The notes beneath the pieces are model-generated. The model was not told the origin of the DNA, ran no database searches, and saw only the letters and a program-made list of their open reading frames with translations. A stretch of 6,779 nt of DNA from an uncultured Mesorhizobium sp. (GTDB lineage: Bacteria; Pseudomonadota; Alphaproteobacteria; Rhizobiales; Rhizobiaceae). A program made the translations under genes and the position numbers. The stretch spans positions 1 to 6,779 of the forward strand of contig CATMOC010000200.1 in the NCBI GenBank assembly GCA_950071955.1, read 5' to 3'. Positions 1 to 6,302 of the stretch are shown here, one piece after another. Each line of letters begins with the position of its first letter. The first letter of the stretch is position 1.

Positions 1-536
1 CCATAGAATTCGCGTTCGTCGTGCCCGTGCTGCTCGCACTCTACTTCATTACCATGGAAGTGTCGCAGGGCCTGGAGGCAAACAAGAAGACGTCGCGTGT
101 CGGCATCATCGTCGGCGACCTGATCACGCAGCAGCAGACGATCGTGAAGGCGGAAGTCGACGCAATCATGCGGGTCGGAGAGGCGGTGGTCCAGCCCTAC
201 AACCGGTCTTCGCCAGGGATCTACGTGACAGCGATCCAGATCACCAACGAGTCCGTCCCCAAGGTAAAAGTGGCCTGGTCGCGCAAGCTCGAGAACGGCA
301 CGGCGAGCGGCTATCTTTCGAAAGACACCACGACGACCGTTCCCGCGGCGCTCAAGGTGCCGGGCAGTTTCCTCGTTCGCACCGAGGTCAAGCTGGACTA
401 CAAGCCCGTTCTCACCTGGAGTGCGTCGCAGAAGAAGACGCTTGGCCTGGCCGCCGCTTTCGACGACATCCAGATGGACGAGATCTATCACCTTCGCCCG
501 CGCATGAGCCAGGAAATCCCCTGCGGGGACTGCTGA
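1..536 (+). CDS. TadE/TadG-like pilus assembly protein, 5' partial
   Basis: The frame is open from the left edge (first full codon at base 3), so the gene starts outside the window; the GTG at 21 is internal. The visible protein begins IEFAFVVPVLLALYFITMEVSQGLE: a glutamate and phenylalanine at the head of a hydrophobic helix of about 17 residues. This is the pseudopilin-like processing and membrane segment known for TadE/TadF/TadG minor pilins of the Tad/Flp pilus. The rest (about 150 residues) is a predicted extracytoplasmic domain rich in beta-type sequence, ending in a CGDC cysteine pair just before the TGA at 534-536. In the family such proteins are inserted in the inner membrane and help assemble adhesive Flp pili. 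Other tad genes would be expected to the left. The family call rests on the N-terminal motif only; the C-terminal domain is not one I recognise. Confidence 0.75.
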   Translation, partial: IEFAFVVPVLLALYFITMEVSQGLEANKKTSRVGIIVGDLITQQQTIVKAEVDAIMRVGEAVVQPYNRSSPGIYVTAIQITNESVPKVKVAWSRKLENGTASGYLSKDTTTTVPAALKVPGSFLVRTEVKLDYKPVLTWSASQKKTLGLAAAFDDIQMDEIYHLRPRMSQEIPCGDC

Positions 537-572
537 CAGTCGACCGGCAAACCTAAACGCTCATCGACACTC

Positions 573-627
573 GGCTCGGCTGACGAAAAACATGGTGGTC
601 CGCCGAGCCCGGGGCTTTCACGGGCTT
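573..627 (+). terminator. Possible terminator region: two overlapping inverted repeats after the pilus gene
   Basis: GGCTCGGC at 573-580 pairs perfectly with GCCGAGCC at 602-609 across a 21-base loop. The right arm overlaps a second hairpin, AGCCCG at 606-611 with CGGGCT at 621-626 (9-base loop), followed by only a short T run. The position, 37 bases after the pilus-gene stop, fits a transcription terminator. The weak T tract and the mutual exclusivity of the two stems keep this tentative. Confidence 0.4.
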
Positions 628-806
628 TACGATGCCCGAGCGACGACCTGACCTTTGCGCATCGTGGTCCCCTTTTCGACGATCGTCGTCTGTCGGCTCG
701 CGAAAAGCGCTCTCCTAGAAAGACAAGTCATCCAGCCGGCCTGCACCAGCGCAGGGCACGTCACGCGCAAGGTAGAGGGTGTGGCTCGTTCCCTGCCGGC
801 ATCGCT
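628..806. other. Gap with no convincing gene; palindrome-rich probable 5' region of the GFA-pheT unit
   Basis: No frame here has credible coding character or a usable start with a ribosome binding site. Visible structure is a 12-base perfect palindrome CGACGATCGTCG at 677-688, nested inside a longer inverted repeat, CTTTTCG at 672-678 and CGAAAAG at 701-707. This lies where a promoter or operator for the downstream genes would be expected, but no clear -35/-10 pair was found. Confidence 0.35.
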
Positions 807-950
807 TTGCTTGAAGCGAAGGTGGCGATCCGGTACAAGGCCGCGCGCCCGGACGGCACGACGCCCCGGGCGGATTGCGCGGCGAGAAGGCTGTCCTGTG
901 ACAAGGATGGACCCGCAATCGAGATGATCACTCCGGGGGATCGCTCATGA
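807..950 (+). CDS. Small uncharacterised open frame coupled to the GFA gene (possible gene remnant)
   Basis: I do not recognise this protein. From a possible TTG start at 807 it would encode about 47 residues, beginning LLEAKVAIRYKAARPDG and ending AIEMITPGDRS, with TGA at 948-950. That stop overlaps the ATG of the next gene as ATGA, typical of translational coupling. Third codon positions are mostly G or C (about three quarters), as in neighbouring real genes, and second positions are poorer in GC, which supports coding. Against it: there is no good ribosome binding site, the only start in this frame is TTG, and the frame stays open upstream without a start codon. It may be the 3' end of a decayed or frameshifted gene. 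It could also be a chance frame. Confidence 0.3.
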   Translation: MLEAKVAIRYKAARPDGTTPRADCAARRLSCDKDGPAIEMITPGDRS

Positions 951-1363
951 CCGTTTCCCATACCGGCGGCTGCCGCTGCGGCTCGGTGCGCTTCGAAGCC
1001 TCCGTCGAGCCACACCACATCAGCTACTGCCACTGCGCGGATTGCCGCCGCGCGACCGGCGCGCCGGTGTCGGCCTTCGTCGGCTTTCGGGCCGACGCAG
1101 TGTCGTTTTCCGGCGAAGAGCCGCAGGTGTTCGGGAACGGGCCGGCAAGCCGCAGCTTCTGCGGCAATTGCGGCTCGCCGATCGCCTATGTCGACGAGCG
1201 CCTGAAAAACCAGATCTGGTTCATGCTCGGCGCCATGGACGAACCCGCGAATTACAGGCCCACGCAGCACGCCTACGTGCGCGAGCAGCTTCGATACGTC
1301 CACATGCCCGACGGCCTGCCGCGCTATGTTAAGTCGAGCGTCGAGCGGCCGGAGATGCAATGA
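947..1363 (+). CDS. GFA family (CENP-V/GFA domain) zinc protein
   Basis: This is a 138-residue single-domain protein of the glutathione-dependent formaldehyde-activating enzyme (Gfa)/CENP-V fold, near the usual family length. The cysteines follow the family pattern exactly: CRC at C9/C11 and CGNC at C72/C75 form the expected structural zinc site, and CHCADC at C28/C30/C33 forms the expected second, catalytic-type zinc site. The motif GGCRCGSVRF at the N-terminus and FCGNCGSPI in the middle are typical. The founding member was proposed to speed glutathione-formaldehyde adduct formation, but most homologues have no proven substrate, so the substrate here is unknown. The ATG at 947 is preceded by GGGGGA at 935-940 at good spacing, and overlaps the stop of a small upstream frame. 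The stop overlaps the next possible start (ATGA at 1360-1363), suggesting an operon with the DUF4160-like gene and pheT. Confidence 0.9.
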   Translation: MTVSHTGGCRCGSVRFEASVEPHHISYCHCADCRRATGAPVSAFVGFRADAVSFSGEEPQVFGNGPASRSFCGNCGSPIAYVDERLKNQIWFMLGAMDEPANYRPTQHAYVREQLRYVHMPDGLPRYVKSSVERPEMQ

Positions 1364-1615
1364 CGGAAATGCCGCGCACGCCGCGGGACGGTTCAGACAT
1401 GCCGACATTGCTCGTGTGGCGAGGGCACAAGTTCCGGTTCGACGCGTCCGACGTGCCCCGAACCGCCGCATGGGCACGTCATGAAGGACGGCAAGGCTGC
1501 GAAAGTCTGGCTGCGGAGCCTGGAGTTCCGGACTGACACGCTTCTGACGGTGGACTCGCGTCCGGCCGATCTGTATCGGTCGCCGCGCGCGACCAGTTGG
1601 AAACCACGACAATGA
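1360..1615 (+). pseudogene. DUF4160-like gene, frame interrupted at a CCCC run
   Basis: Two adjacent frames together spell one DUF4160-like protein. Frame one, from ATG 1360 (coupled to the GFA stop) or more likely ATG 1399, gives MPTLLVWRGHKFRFDASDVP. After the CCCC at 1456-1459 the match continues one base further along as EPPHGHVMKDGKAAKVWL. This resembles the family pattern of MPT, an aromatic-rich strand, a (E/D)PPHxHV box and GKxAKxWL. Read without a shift, the protein stops at TGA 1534-1536 (58 residues from 1360, 45 from 1399). Removing one C gives about 71 residues from 1399, ending at TGA 1613-1615, which overlaps the pheT ATG as ATGA. The C-terminal part after WLRSLE matches the family poorly, so a second lesion near 1578 is possible. 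DUF4160 proteins are small, of unknown function, and are often found beside DUF2442 genes in toxin-antitoxin-like pairs; no DUF2442 partner is visible. The break may be a mutation, a sequencing error, or a +1 frameshift site. Confidence 0.7.
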
Positions 1616-4017
1616 AACTGACCCTCTCCTGGCTGAAGGAACACCTCGAAACCGAGGCCTCGCTCGACGAGATATGCGAGCGGCTGACGATGATCGGCCT
1701 CGAGGTCGAGCATGTCGACGACAAGAGCGCTTTGAAGCCCTTCGTCATCGCGAAAGTGCTGACTGCCGAGAAGCATCCGGATGCCGACAAGCTGCGGGTG
1801 CTCTCGGTGGACACCGGCGACGGCAAGCCGGTCCAGGTCGTCTGCGGCGCCCCCAACGCGCGGGCAGGGCTGATCGGCGCCTTCGCCGCGCCCGGCACGT
1901 ATGTGCCCGGCATCGACGTGACGCTCTCGGTCGGCAGGATTCGCGGCGTGGAGAGCCACGGCATGATGTGCTCGGAGCGCGAGCTGATGCTGTCGGACGA
2001 GCATGACGGCATCATCGACCTGCCGGCCGACGCGCCGGTCGGCCAGTCCTTCGCATCGTGGGCGAAACTCGACGACCCGGTGATCGAGATCAACCTGACG
2101 CCCAACCGTCCGGACGCCACCGGCGTGCACGGCATCGCGCGCGATCTCGCGGCGGCCGGCCTCGGCACGCTCAAGTCCGGCGCGGTCGAGCCGGTCGGCG
2201 GCGCCAGCGAATGTCCCGTCAAGGTGACGATCGAGGCGCCGGACCTGTGTCCCGGCTTTGCGCTGCGCCTGGTGCGCGGGGTCAGGAACGGCGCGTCGCC
2301 GAAATGGATGCAGCAGCGGCTGATGGCCATCGGGCTTCGGCCGATCAACGCGCTGGTCGACATCACCAACTACATCACCTTCGACCGCGGGCGCCCGCTG
2401 CACGTGTTCGATGCGGCGAAAGTCAAGGGCGACCTCACCGTGCGGCGTGCCCGCGAAGGCGAGACGGTGCTGGCGCTCGACGGGCGCGAATACACGTTGT
2501 CCTCCGAGACATGCGTCATCGCCGACGAAAACGGCGTCGAATCGATCGCCGGCATCATGGGCGGCGAACATTCGGGTTGCGACGCGAACACCACCGACGT
2601 GCTGATCGAATCGGCGCTGTGGAACCCGCTCGCCATTGCCCGCACGGGACGCGAACTCGGCATCGTCACCGACGCGCGCTACCGTTTCGAGCGCGGCGTC
2701 GATCCGGAGTTCATGGGCGCCGGGCTGGACCTCGCCACCCGCATGGTGCTGGAAATCTGCGGCGGCGAGGCTTCGCGGGAGGAGATCACCGGTTATCGGG
2801 GCCAACACGACAAGACGATCTCCTTCCCGATTGCGGAGGTGAAGCGCCTGACCGGGCTGGACGTTCCGCGTGAAACCATCGTCGATATCCTGAACCGCCT
2901 CGGTTTCATGACAAGGGGCGAAGGCGAGGTGCTGGACGTCACGGTGCCGTCCTGGCGCCCGGACGTCGAGGGCAAGGCCGATCTCGTCGAGGAAGTCATG
3001 CGCATCCACGGGGTGGAGAAGATCGCGCCGCAGCCGATGACGAGCGACGAGGCCGTCAGCGGAAAGATCCTGACGACATTGCAGCTGCGCACCCGCGCCG
3101 CGCGCCGGGCGCTTGGCGTGCGCGGCATGATGGAGGCCGTTACCTGGTCGTTCATCCCGGCGAAACATGCCGAACTGTTCGGCGGCGGACAGGCTTCGCT
3201 GAAGCTTGCAAACCCGATCGCGGCCGACATGTCGGACATGCGGCCCTCACTGCTGCCCGGCCTGCTGGCCGCGGCGCAGCGCAATGCCGACCGCGGCTTC
3301 GCCGATGTGGCGTTGTTCGAGGTGTCCGGCACCTACGAAGGCGACCGCGCGGGCGAGCAGCGCCGGGTGGCGGCTGGCGTGCGCCGGGGAACCGCGCGAA
3401 TGGAAGGCTCCGGCCGCGCCTGGTCGGGCAATGCGCCGTCCGTTGGCGTGTTCGACGCAAAGGCGGACGCCCTCGCGGCGCTCGAAGCCTGCGGCGCCCC
3501 GGTCGACAAGCTCCAGGTCGAGGCGGGCGGTCCGGCCTGGTACCATCCGGGACGGTCCGGAACGATCAAGCTCGGACCGAAGGTCGTTCTCGCCACCTTC
3601 GGCGAGTTCCACCCGAGGACGCTGGAGGCGCTCGACGTTTCCGGTCCGCTCTGCGGCTTCGAGGTCTTCGTCGATGCCGTTCCCGAGCCGAAGGCGAAGC
3701 CGACGCGTACAAAGCCGCGCCTCGACCTCTCGCCTTTCCAGGCGGTGCGGCGCGATTTTGCCTTCGTCGTCGACCGCGGCGTCGAGGCCGGCACCGTGAC
3801 GCGCGCCGCGCTCGGAGCCGACAAGAAGCTGATCACCGGCGTCTCGGTGTTCGACGTCTTCGAAGGTACCTCGCTCGGTGAAGGCAAGAAGTCGGTCGCC
3901 ATCGAGGTATCGATCCAGCCCGTCGACAAGACGCTGACGGACGAGGATTTCGAGGCGCTGGCCGGGCGTATCGTCGACAACGTCAGGAAGCAGACCGGCG
4001 GCGTGCTGCGGGGCTGA
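1612..4017 (+). CDS. pheT: Phenylalanine--tRNA ligase beta subunit
   Basis: This is the beta chain of the cytoplasmic (alpha-beta)2 phenylalanyl-tRNA synthetase, which charges tRNA-Phe and carries the editing site that hydrolyses Tyr-tRNA-Phe. At 801 residues it has the usual bacterial length. Domains in order: N-terminal [13 protein letters not shown]; an EMAP-II-like tRNA-binding OB domain at about 43-150 ([27 protein letters not shown]); [10 protein letters not shown] at about 159-168; the B3/4 editing domain at about 215-385 ([27 protein letters not shown] near 358); the B5 domain at about 404-471 ([18 protein letters not shown]); a synthetase-like core; and the C-terminal FDX-ACB anticodon-binding domain from F709 to the end. 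ATG 1612 is chosen over the in-frame TTG at 1597 because MKLTLSWLK is the conserved family N-terminus; GGAA at 1599-1602 can serve as ribosome binding site. The ATG overlaps the stop of the DUF4160-like frame. The gene for the alpha subunit, pheS, is not immediately upstream, although bacterial pheS and pheT are usually adjacent or close. Confidence 0.98.
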   Translation: MKLTLSWLKEHLETEASLDEICERLTMIGLEVEHVDDKSALKPFVIAKVLTAEKHPDADKLRVLSVDTGDGKPVQVVCGAPNARAGLIGAFAAPGTYVPGIDVTLSVGRIRGVESHGMMCSERELMLSDEHDGIIDLPADAPVGQSFASWAKLDDPVIEINLTPNRPDATGVHGIARDLAAAGLGTLKSGAVEPVGGASECPVKVTIEAPDLCPGFALRLVRGVRNGASPKWMQQRLMAIGLRPINALVDITNYITFDRGRPLHVFDAAKVKGDLTVRRAREGETVLALDGREYTLSSETCVIADENGVESIAGIMGGEHSGCDANTTDVLIESALWNPLAIARTGRELGIVTDARYRFERGVDPEFMGAGLDLATRMVLEICGGEASREEITGYRGQHDKTISFPIAEVKRLTGLDVPRETIVDILNRLGFMTRGEGEVLDVTVPSWRPDVEGKADLVEEVMRIHGVEKIAPQPMTSDEAVSGKILTTLQLRTRAARRALGVRGMMEAVTWSFIPAKHAELFGGGQASLKLANPIAADMSDMRPSLLPGLLAAAQRNADRGFADVALFEVSGTYEGDRAGEQRRVAAGVRRGTARMEGSGRAWSGNAPSVGVFDAKADALAALEACGAPVDKLQVEAGGPAWYHPGRSGTIKLGPKVVLATFGEFHPRTLEALDVSGPLCGFEVFVDAVPEPKAKPTRTKPRLDLSPFQAVRRDFAFVVDRGVEAGTVTRAALGADKKLITGVSVFDVFEGTSLGEGKKSVAIEVSIQPVDKTLTDEDFEALAGRIVDNVRKQTGGVLRG

Positions 4018-4025
4018 GGCTCTGC

Positions 4026-4056
4026 GGCACCGCCCGTGCCACGTTCGCAGGGCGGG
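4026..4056 (+). terminator. Weak candidate terminator after pheT
   Basis: CCGCCC at 4030-4035 pairs with GGGCGG at 4050-4055 across 14 bases, starting 12 bases after the pheT stop. The left arm overlaps an alternative 5-base stem, GGCAC 4026-4030 with GTGCC 4036-4040. There is no adjacent T tract (the nearest, CTTTT, begins at 4071), so intrinsic termination is uncertain. Confidence 0.3.
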
Positions 4057-4085
4057 ACGTAGCATCCGCTCTTTTCGCAGCCGTA

Positions 4086-4163
4086 GTTTTATGTGCGCTT
4101 ATCATTTTTGAACGCACGCGCGCTCGAATCCGCCTAGAGGCGGTTCATTCCGACCCGGTCGGA
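4086..4163 (+). promoter_or_regulatory. Probable promoter/operator region of the Crp/Fnr regulator gene
   Basis: Bases 4086-4112 form an AT-rich island in otherwise GC-rich DNA and contain TATCAT at 4100-4105, a fair -10 element, though no good -35 lies at the right distance. Downstream are two inverted repeats: CCGCC-TAGA-GGCGG at 4130-4143, and a perfect 15-base palindrome with 7-base arms around a central C, TCCGACC at 4149-4155 and GGTCGGA at 4157-4163. They end 27 bases before the regulator ATG, a suitable place for an autoregulatory operator. Promoter position and operator role are inferred. Confidence 0.4.
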
Positions 4164-4189
4164 CTGAGCCCCTTCCGGGTGGAGGCGAG

Positions 4190-4921
4190 ATGGAAAGTGC
4201 TATTCCTGCATCGTTGCTGGCGATGCTGGATCGACGCGATGCGATGTCCCCGGCCGAGCGTCAGGCGTTCGCCGGTCTTCCGTGGCGGCTCCAGTCCTTC
4301 CAGGACGGCGCCGAGATCGTCCCCGAAGGGCACCGGCCGACCGAGAGCTGCGTTCTCCTCAGGGGCTTCACGGCCAACGTGCGCTATCTTGCCAACGGCG
4401 ACCGCCAGCTCACCGCGATCCACGTTCCGGGCGATTTCTTCGACCTCCATGGGCTCTTCCTGAAGGTGCTGGATCATGGCGTGGTGGCGCTGACGGAGTG
4501 CCAGGTCGCAATGGTGAAGCACGAGCATCTGAAGCGGCTGGCGGCAGACCACCTGCGCCTGGTTTCGATGTTCGCGGCATCGATCGCGCGGGAAGGCGCG
4601 CTGCAGAGGACCTGGATCGTGTGCATGGGGCGTAAGGATCCGGTCCGGCGCATCGCCCACCTCGTCTGCGAGATGTACCGCCGTCTCGAGCGCGCCGGCG
4701 GCGCCCGCGACTTCCAGTTCGAATTTCCCGTAACGCAGGCGGAGATCGCCGACCTGGCCGGCCTTTCGGTGGTCCATACCAATCGCGCCCTCCAGGAGCT
4801 GCGCGCGACCGGACTGATGAGCTGGCAGGGGGCCGAGATCAGGATCAGCAACTGGGCCTCGCTTGTCGCATTCGCGGGTTTCGACGAGACCTACCTGGGG
4901 CTTCAGTTGGACGAACAGTAG
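4190..4921 (+). CDS. Crp/Fnr family transcriptional regulator
   Basis: This 243-residue cytoplasmic DNA-binding protein has a cyclic-nucleotide-binding-like beta-roll at about residues 20-130 (IVPEGHRPTESCVLLRGF, LTAIHVPGDFFDLHGLF), a dimerisation helix at about 130-175 (GRKDPVRRIAHLVCEMYRRL), and a C-terminal winged helix-turn-helix at about 180-225 (VTQAEIADLAGLSVVHTNRALQELRATGLM). The cysteines (including C54) are scattered and there is no N-terminal cysteine cluster, so it is not an FNR-type oxygen sensor. The beta-roll lacks an obvious CRP-type cAMP pocket (RxS), so the effector is unknown. In the recognition helix, S193-VVHTN-R199 keeps the terminal arginine but has valine where CRP/FNR carry the base-contacting glutamate, so its site need not be the classical TTGA/TCAA type. 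ATG 4190 follows GGAGG at 4181-4185. The neighbours (small exported protein, modAB) are in the same direction, but no direct regulatory link is shown. Confidence 0.9.
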   Translation: MESAIPASLLAMLDRRDAMSPAERQAFAGLPWRLQSFQDGAEIVPEGHRPTESCVLLRGFTANVRYLANGDRQLTAIHVPGDFFDLHGLFLKVLDHGVVALTECQVAMVKHEHLKRLAADHLRLVSMFAASIAREGALQRTWIVCMGRKDPVRRIAHLVCEMYRRLERAGGARDFQFEFPVTQAEIADLAGLSVVHTNRALQELRATGLMSWQGAEIRISNWASLVAFAGFDETYLGLQLDEQ

Positions 4922-4937
4922 GGGTCCGGCACATCGC

Positions 4938-4952
4938 ACCTGTGCCACAGGT
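4938..4952. promoter_or_regulatory. Perfect 15-base palindrome after the Crp/Fnr gene
   Basis: ACCTGTG at 4938-4944 and CACAGGT at 4946-4952 are perfect inverted repeats around a central C. They lie 17 bases after the regulator stop and 95 bases before the start of the next gene. It could be an operator for the next gene or, as RNA, a six-pair hairpin with a three-base loop. No T tract follows, so a classical terminator is unlikely. Confidence 0.35.
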
Positions 4953-5047
4953 TGGAAGCGGCCCGGCGAAATCGCAGGCGCGAAATAGTGCTTGATCGCC
5001 GGGATCGGCGCGATACGGTCCCGACCCGGAACATACAGGCATCCACC

Positions 5048-5338
5048 ATGAAATCGCTTGGAACCCTGCTCGCGCTCTTTGGTCTTTCGCTGGCTCCGTC
5101 GCCCGCCGCGGCCCAGGCATTGGCCGACCAGATGACCTGCGACCAGGCGATCGCCTATTACGAGAAGCACGGCGTCATCTATGTCCTGGCGAACGGAAAA
5201 TTCGCGGTGCCGTTGCGTGTCGGCGTTCCGGTTTCCCAAGCCGGCACACTCCAGTGCCATGACCGGGGAACAACGCCACGTCCCTATACTGTCAGCACGA
5301 AGGATACATGGCGCTGCACGATCGCGGTGAGCTGCTGA
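5048..5338 (+). CDS. Small exported four-cysteine protein, function unknown
   Basis: This 96-residue protein starts with a Sec signal peptide: MK, a hydrophobic stretch LGTLLALFGLSLA, then SPAAAQA with likely cleavage after A22 or A24. The mature part is about 72-74 residues with four cysteines (C31, C70, C90, C96), enough for two disulfides in the periplasm, and a TCDQAIAYYEKHG start followed by an aromatic, glycine-containing IYVLANGK. I recall similar small hypothetical proteins in rhizobia but know of no function. ATG 5048 is chosen because the signal peptide begins there; the frame extends upstream to a TTG at 4952, but that would bury the signal peptide behind an arginine-rich leader. 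The ribosome binding site is weak (AGG at 5037-5039). It lies between the regulator and modA in the same orientation, and probably has its own promoter in the 126-base gap upstream. Confidence 0.75.
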   Translation: MKSLGTLLALFGLSLAPSPAAAQALADQMTCDQAIAYYEKHGVIYVLANGKFAVPLRVGVPVSQAGTLQCHDRGTTPRPYTVSTKDTWRCTIAVSC

Positions 5339-5417
5339 TCCCCGCGCCGGCAACGTCTCTTCGAGGCCTCTCTTTTCCGTCCCTGTCGTGCGCAACCCAT
5401 CGGCTTGCCAGCGGCGA

Positions 5418-5445
5418 AGCGTTATGTTTGTATGAATATATCGCT
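5418..5445. promoter_or_regulatory. Candidate ModE-binding site (Mo-box) upstream of modA
   Basis: An imperfect inverted repeat, AGCGTTATGT at 5418-5427 and ATATATCGCT at 5436-5445 with an 8-base spacer, matches in 8 of 10 arm positions. It lies 36-63 bases before the modA ATG. The CGTTAT and ATATCG outer parts resemble the known ModE operator, two CG-N-TATA-like half-sites with a short spacer. The AT-rich repeat contains possible -10 sequences (TATGTT, TATGAA), so molybdate-bound ModE could block transcription here. No modE gene is in the window. Confidence 0.6.
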
Positions 5446-5480
5446 GCGCCTCGCGCCGCACGTCCTGTTGGAGACGCGCC

Positions 5481-6290
5481 ATGCCTGGTTCTCTGTCGTC
5501 CGCCTTTCGCAGGCTCGCCACGCTCGTTCTGGCGGCGGCTGCGCTGTCGGCCGCGAACCCGACGATCTCGACCGCCCAGGAAAAGGTGGTGATCTTCGCG
5601 GCGGCGAGCCTCAAGAATGCGGTGGACGACATCGTCGAGGACTGGGAAACCCGGACCGGAAAGACGGCGGCCGTTTCCTATGCAGGGTCGTCCACGCTGG
5701 CGAAGCAGATCGAGCAGGGAGCGCCGGCCGATATTTTCATGTCCGCCGACCTCGAGTGGATGGACTACCTTTCCGGCAAAGGGCTGACGGTGAAGGAGAG
5801 CGAGCGGGTGCTGTTGGGGAACCGTCTCGTGCTTGTCGCCCCCGCTGATTCGCAAGTCACTGCAAAGATATCGCCCGGCTTCGATCTCGCCGACGTTCTG
5901 GGCAACGGCCGCCTCGCCATGGCCAACGTCGATGCCGTGCCGGCCGGCAAATACGGGAAGGCGGCGCTGGAGACACTCGGCGTCTGGGACTCGGTTTCCG
6001 GCAGGTTCGCCCAGGCCGACAATGTCCGCGCGGCCCTGGCTCTCGTCGCGGCGGGCGAGACGCCGCTGGGCATCGTCTACGAGACCGACGCGGCGGCGGA
6101 ACCGGCCGTGCGGATCCTCGACCGGTTTCCCGAGGATTCGCATCCGCCGATCCTCTACCCGGTCGCGCGGATCGCCGGCTCGGAGAACCCGGGTGCCATG
6201 GATCTGATGGAATTCCTGCTGTCGTCCGCGGCGCGCCGCTCCTTCGAAAGGCAGGGTTTCACCTGGCTCGGACCGATAGAGTCGAACTGA
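5481..6290 (+). CDS. modA: Molybdate ABC transporter, periplasmic binding protein
   Basis: This 269-residue protein captures molybdate (and tungstate) in the periplasm and delivers it to the ModBC transporter for molybdenum cofactor synthesis. It has a signal peptide (arginines R10-R11, hydrophobic stretch to about residue 24, cleavage near the STAQ at 30-33). The mature part matches ModA throughout: FAAASL, GSSTLAKQIEQGAPADIFMSAD, LLGNRLVLVAP, VPAGKYGKAALE, GIVYETDA, FPEDSH. The five oxyanion-binding residues of E. coli ModA (S12, S39, A125, V152, Y170) correspond with identical spacing to S43, S70, A155, V182 and Y200, so ligand binding should be intact. ATG 5481 follows GGAG at 5470-5473 at good spacing. 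modB starts 12 bases after the stop. Expression is probably repressed by ModE when molybdate is plentiful, through the inverted repeat upstream. Confidence 0.97.
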   Translation: MPGSLSSAFRRLATLVLAAAALSAANPTISTAQEKVVIFAAASLKNAVDDIVEDWETRTGKTAAVSYAGSSTLAKQIEQGAPADIFMSADLEWMDYLSGKGLTVKESERVLLGNRLVLVAPADSQVTAKISPGFDLADVLGNGRLAMANVDAVPAGKYGKAALETLGVWDSVSGRFAQADNVRAALALVAAGETPLGIVYETDAAAEPAVRILDRFPEDSHPPILYPVARIAGSENPGAMDLMEFLLSSAARRSFERQGFTWLGPIESN

Positions 6291-6302
6291 ATCCGCCGCG
6301 CC

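Noticed and set aside
655..927. Plus-strand open frame of 90 codons in the gap before the GFA gene
   Set aside because: Its product is arginine-rich low-complexity sequence with no ribosome binding site; a different frame at 801-950 has better coding character.
1597..1611. Upstream TTG as the pheT start
   Set aside because: The conserved PheT N-terminus begins at the ATG at 1612; the extra residues have no family counterpart.
1393..3168. Long minus-strand open frame of 591 codons opposite the DUF4160-like gene and pheT
   Set aside because: It is antisense to an unmistakable pheT, its product is low-complexity and rich in Arg, His, Asp and Ala, and long antisense frames are common in GC-rich DNA.
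4099..4112. FNR/FixK-type box in the AT-rich stretch before the Crp/Fnr gene
   Set aside because: TTATCATTTTTGAA matches the TTGAT-N4-ATCAA pattern, on either strand, too poorly to call.
5339..5480. Molybdenum-cofactor riboswitch before modA
   Set aside because: The leader is too short and shows no multi-stem structure of that class; the ModE-like repeat explains the position better.
4145..5632. Minus-strand open frame of 495 codons opposite the regulator and the small exported protein
   Set aside because: It is antisense to two better supported genes, has no recognisable domain, and crosses the intergenic gaps and the start of modA.
5292..6143. Minus-strand open frame of 283 codons opposite modA
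   Set aside because: It is a shadow of modA, which shows every ligand-binding residue in the plus frame.
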